Below are positions 60,589 to 64,000 of a stretch of 64,000 bases of DNA, in pieces (the first letter of the stretch is position 1; every line of letters starts with the position of its first letter). Origin of the DNA: Polymyxa betae (lineage: Eukaryota; Endomyxa; Phytomyxea; Plasmodiophorida; Plasmodiophoridae); NCBI GenBank assembly GCA_003693705.1, contig RBZT01000337.1, positions 1 through 64,000 on the forward strand. The letters run 5' to 3'. A program made the position numbers and the translations under genes. The notes beneath the pieces are model-generated. The model ran no database searches, was not told the origin of the DNA, and saw only the letters and a list, made by a program, of their open reading frames with translations.

Positions 60589-60933
60589 GGTTGCAGATTT
60601 TGTCAACGACAATTACCTTCGTCTGAGAGCGCAGTCCGCGACGGAGTCCAGATCAGCTGATAATAGCGCCATTCAATATATTGACCCAACACATCTAAAA
60701 ATCCTGCTTTCTTTTCTTCTGGTTAAACTTTCAGAAGTCTGTTCTTTCGAGATTTGATCACTGAAGATGATAACGATTGATTATCAAATAAACACTAGGT
60801 CTCACATAGTACCTTTCCAATTATTGTATTTGTATGAATATTATTCAATGAATTACTGTAACTATCGTATTAGGCAGAGAGCAGTGGGATTCCAAGTAAA
60901 TATAGTAGTTGCATGGTATATATACAATGGATA
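60589..60933. other. Intergenic region upstream of eL31
   Basis: 345 bp between the eL31 start and the end of the SET gene. It is AT-rich and should hold the eL31 promoter; no distinct element is identified. Confidence 0.5.
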
Positions 60934-63900
60934 TCAGGAATCGCCTGGGTTATATTCCAGTCTGTCCATGAAGGCTGAATGTACCCGAACGACATTACGC
61001 AAAAGTAATGCAGGTTCTGCTGAGTTCGATCCGATCTCAGCTATCATCGACAGAAAAAAATCTGGCAATCGGTCGCGATTCAGGTATTCGCTGAGCTGGG
61101 AAACTTGCTCTTCTGAGTCAAGAATTGGAGGGTCATCACGGGCCACGTCGTAGTCGAAATCAAAGCAAATCTGTTCCTTTTTCTTTTTCGTTTTGGAGGC
61201 GCCGAGGAACCCACGACAAGATTCAGCTCCACAAAGACATTTTGTCATCGCCAGTCCAATTCTTTCGAAATTATAGTCCATGGTGACTTCAGTGCCTTTT
61301 GGAAGATCTCGTAGAGAGAAAATCCCGATTCGAGGCGACCCACGAACCGACCATTTCTGGGTCTCGCACGATGGTTCACAGCTGTGATTACAGAATCGAC
61401 CAATATTGCCTCGTCTCGTAGCATCGATGATGATGTTGTTGTAGAGCGACAGAAGATAAAAGTGTTTTTCGGCACGATATTCATTCCGACATCGATCTTT
61501 ACAAGTTTGAAAATCAACAAGCTGCAAAATGTAATTTAAGTAAAAAGATGAGAATAAACATCAAATCCAACCTCTCCGACATACTCAATCATAAGATCAC
61601 CTTGACGAACATCCTGTGCAAGTACAAGACCCCAGCCTTTTTCTCCCATCTGTAATCGATTAATGAAAGAAAATTCATGCTAGTGACACGAACATATTCA
61701 ACAGTCAGTTTCGCCCACTGCCGTTTTTGAAATCTTTGGTTCGTGCAGCGATCTCCTAGTTTGCATTGATCCGGCTCGCATTCTACATGCGTTAGACGAT
61801 TGATGCAACAAGAACCGCAACCAGGTGCAATCTCAACAGGGCATTCACAGTCTAGAATCTCATCACCGCCGGCATATTCAGGCAGGATGGTTGTTGGCAA
61901 ACAAATGTCTGTATAAGCGAAGTCATTCAGAGATACGGTCTGAGATGCTGAGATAAATATTACTTCTGTTGATAATGAAAAACGGAGGCGGATTGTTGAC
62001 AAAAGTTCCAGTTTTCCGGAGACCATCCAATTCGATCTCGGATAATCTGCCTTGAGCCATAGAAAATGGCAATTTGAATTCGGTCTGGTCATTCAGCATC
62101 TCAGCACCACCACTTAACGGAAGTGGCAAGACTAATGTCAGAGATCAGCAAACAAGAGGATAAAAGAACCTAAAGTAAGCCTTACGATCGCGGGTTTTGT
62201 TTCGTGGAAACACGAGATCGCAATATAGACCTTTGTTAGTGGTACTGGAAGAGGAGGAAGGGAAGGAGAGTAACTGGACCCCGATTCTGCCTTTAGCATA
62301 GCGAATATAGAGAAAATTGGACCCAGCTTCCTCTTCAGTAATCTCGCCTTCGGTGAAGCTCGCAGCACCAACGAGCTCTTCGCTAACTGTTGGAATCTCA
62401 TCGTTCACACTTGGAGATGACTCGTCTTCGACATCCACAGAATCCAGTTTAGGGAGTTTGCTATCTGATCTATAAGCGACGAGCCTGGCGGGACGAAGGT
62501 TGACCCGAGTTGATGGTGTTGAATAAACAGGTCGAACAAGGGGCCTCCTTGGGCGATGATTTTCATCCAAACGGGGAATAGCTGTTGACGTAAGCACAGG
62601 GGCGCGCATCTGAAACTTGGTTTTTGATAAAATGGCTTCTTTTTCAGCTGCAGATAGAAGTCGTTTAACCGGAATCTGAGAATTAATTGATGCTTCTGTA
62701 CCCAAACTTGGGGCTGTCGAATTAGAGTTTTCTGGCGATCCAGAATTATTTTCAATGGAATCCAATTCTTTAGAGGTTAAATTGGCCCAAGGGACATCAG
62801 CCAATTTCCATTCTGTTTGCTGTGCAGATCCCCAAGAATCAGAAACCCGGCGTTCATTGTCTGAGCCCCAGATGAACGATTTGAGAAAAGGGGCTCGGCG
62901 AGAGTGGAAAGGTCGATGCCGACTAAAACTTTCGAAAGTTTCGCCTTGAGCCCGTCCATGGTCAATTTCCATTGATTGGCTTGGAGCACGTTTAGAGTTT
63001 TGAGATTGAAATCCATTCTTGGAGTTCCAGTGGCGCTTTCCCCAAAAAGCAGCGTTATTACAATCGGATTGCCATCGTCGCTTGAAAAACAGCTCATTGA
63101 GAAGGGAACTTTCAGCTCCAAAGAAGCATCGCTCGCATTTACAAGGCATCAGGCAAACACTCGGAATGCGTGTTTTACGAGATGCTTTATCGCTTGAAGA
63201 CAGTTCGGGGCAAAAAATATCTTGAGAAGTTGTTTTCAAAGATGTAATCTCAATACCTCGCATAGGGCAAGCTAGTACAGTTTCTTCGTGCTTTAGGTCG
63301 TTCCCTTCTAAACCAGGAGCTTTCTGAACAAGATGGGTTTCGGATGCAATAATATCACAATTAGATCCTGAGACAAACGGTCCGTGGATAGGTGCAGACT
63401 CAATATCTTGCAAAGAGCAGACTGATAAACCAGGATCTTCCTGTAATGGATGGAATTCGGATTGCATAGCAATAGAATGAGACTCTGGGTTGAGCGGTAG
63501 GTGGACAGCCTGAGAGTCGTCAGCTGGTTCATGATGGCATTGAAAATCGAGTGAAGCCTTGACAAATTCAATAACTTCCGCTGGGTAAAGCGATTGGTCA
63601 TCACAGGTAGTTGTCTGTGTATCTAACTGCTCCCGGCAAATACGTTTGCCTTCAATAGCATTAACGTTAGCGAGAAGATTGTCCGGAGCTGGACATTCAC
63701 AGTCATGTTGCTCTGGAATCGGTCCAGTGGGGATAGATGAATGGACGGCATTCGAATCTTTCTGCAAGGTTTCAGATTTTAAGTTCAGTCCGGGAGAAAT
63801 CCCAAACAGTATACGATTCCGGTTAATACGAGATTTCCCGAGCACAACACGAGAACGTGTATTCTCAGAAGGGCTACGATGGCCACCCCGCTGAGTTTTG

Positions 63901-64000
63901 TTGGGGTCCTCAAGATAATGAGCTTTTCGTTCAGGGAAGATTTCGTGAAGCTTCTCTTCGTCTGAAAAAGCAGCAGGTCGAGATTTAGCGCTGTGGCCTA
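60934..64000 (-). CDS. AWS-SET-postSET histone methyltransferase (5' end outside window)
   Basis: A minus-strand gene running off the right edge; visible exons 62186->64000, 61964-62131, 61703-61908, 61572-61649, 60934-61521. The long N-terminal exon is low-complexity, Ser/Pro/Arg-rich. The AWS domain reads ILDCECPVEIAPGCGSCC, then ECEPDQCKLGDRCTNQRFQ. SET motifs are EKGWGLVLAQDV, MIEYVGELVD, YLLSLYNNIIIDATRRGN, GRFCNHSCEPSCETQKW and GTEVTMDYNFE; post-SET is CLCGAESCRG. This AWS/SET/post-SET order is that of the SETD2/NSD/ASH1 group, mostly H3K36 methyltransferases. The usual Asn of NHSCxPNC is Ser here. About 110 residues follow the post-SET without a named domain; SRI or PHD domains are not visible in this part. 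Assignment to one subfamily is not possible. Confidence 0.92.

Noticed and set aside
60247-60757. Plus-strand open frames opposite eL31
   Set aside because: They mirror a highly conserved ribosomal protein gene; no domain or splice structure of their own.

Overview
The window is nuclear DNA of a compact eukaryotic genome. About fifteen intron-rich genes plus several weaker candidates are packed on both strands. Introns are GT..AG and almost all 40-60 nt. There is no operon structure, no recognisable tRNA or rRNA gene, no CRISPR array and no transposon gene. The housekeeping genes (CLASP, COG2, PSME4/Blm10, GID9/MAEA, SGF29, PUM3, HGH1, eL31, GFAT, a SET methyltransferase) are pan-eukaryotic and do not fix the lineage. 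A secreted protein with a hevein-type chitin-binding module, a giant mosaic surface protein with REJ/PKD-like and FN3-like parts, and an 8-domain cyclic-nucleotide-binding protein would suit a protist such as a phytomyxid (Rhizaria). That assignment is an inference.

Layout. 1-17344 (+) is one giant gene cut by the left edge, about 5,020 codons in view, with 45 introns in my model. It runs from Ser/Thr-rich repeats through duplicated cysteine-anchored helical modules, a CxxxC region, FN3-like, cadherin-like and REJ/PKD-like domains to one membrane span and a Pro/Gln-rich tail. Then come PUM3 (17740-19760, -), SGF29 (20835-22094, +) and a CNB-repeat protein (22120-27849, -). The 2.3 kb that follow are poorly resolved. 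Next are MAEA (30182-31490, +), a secreted CBM18 protein (31543-32340, -), a Mut-7/EXD3-like exonuclease (33174-34933, +), CLASP (35144-39900, +), COG2 (40416-42825, +), HGH1 (43059-44227, +), a chromodomain protein (44472-45462, +), a TMEM242-like protein (45489-46092, -), a cysteine-rich GPI-type protein (46367-47040, -), PSME4 (47313-54111, -), two small membrane-protein candidates (55098-55501 and 55936-~56220, +), GFAT (56673-58874, +), an unresolved minus-strand region, eL31 (60220-60588, -) and an AWS-SET-postSET methyltransferase running off the right edge (60934->64000, -).

The genes do not form one pathway. Three convergent pairs leave only 25-52 bp between stop codons. Exon boundaries were chosen by hand from splice dinucleotides, reading frame and family conservation; most frames close exactly, but single boundaries may be off by a base. 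The most unusual items are the giant mosaic protein, the duplicated CNB tetrad with its recurrent intron, GFAT with an extension ahead of its catalytic cysteine, and a ~119 bp imperfect palindrome at 32887-33005.
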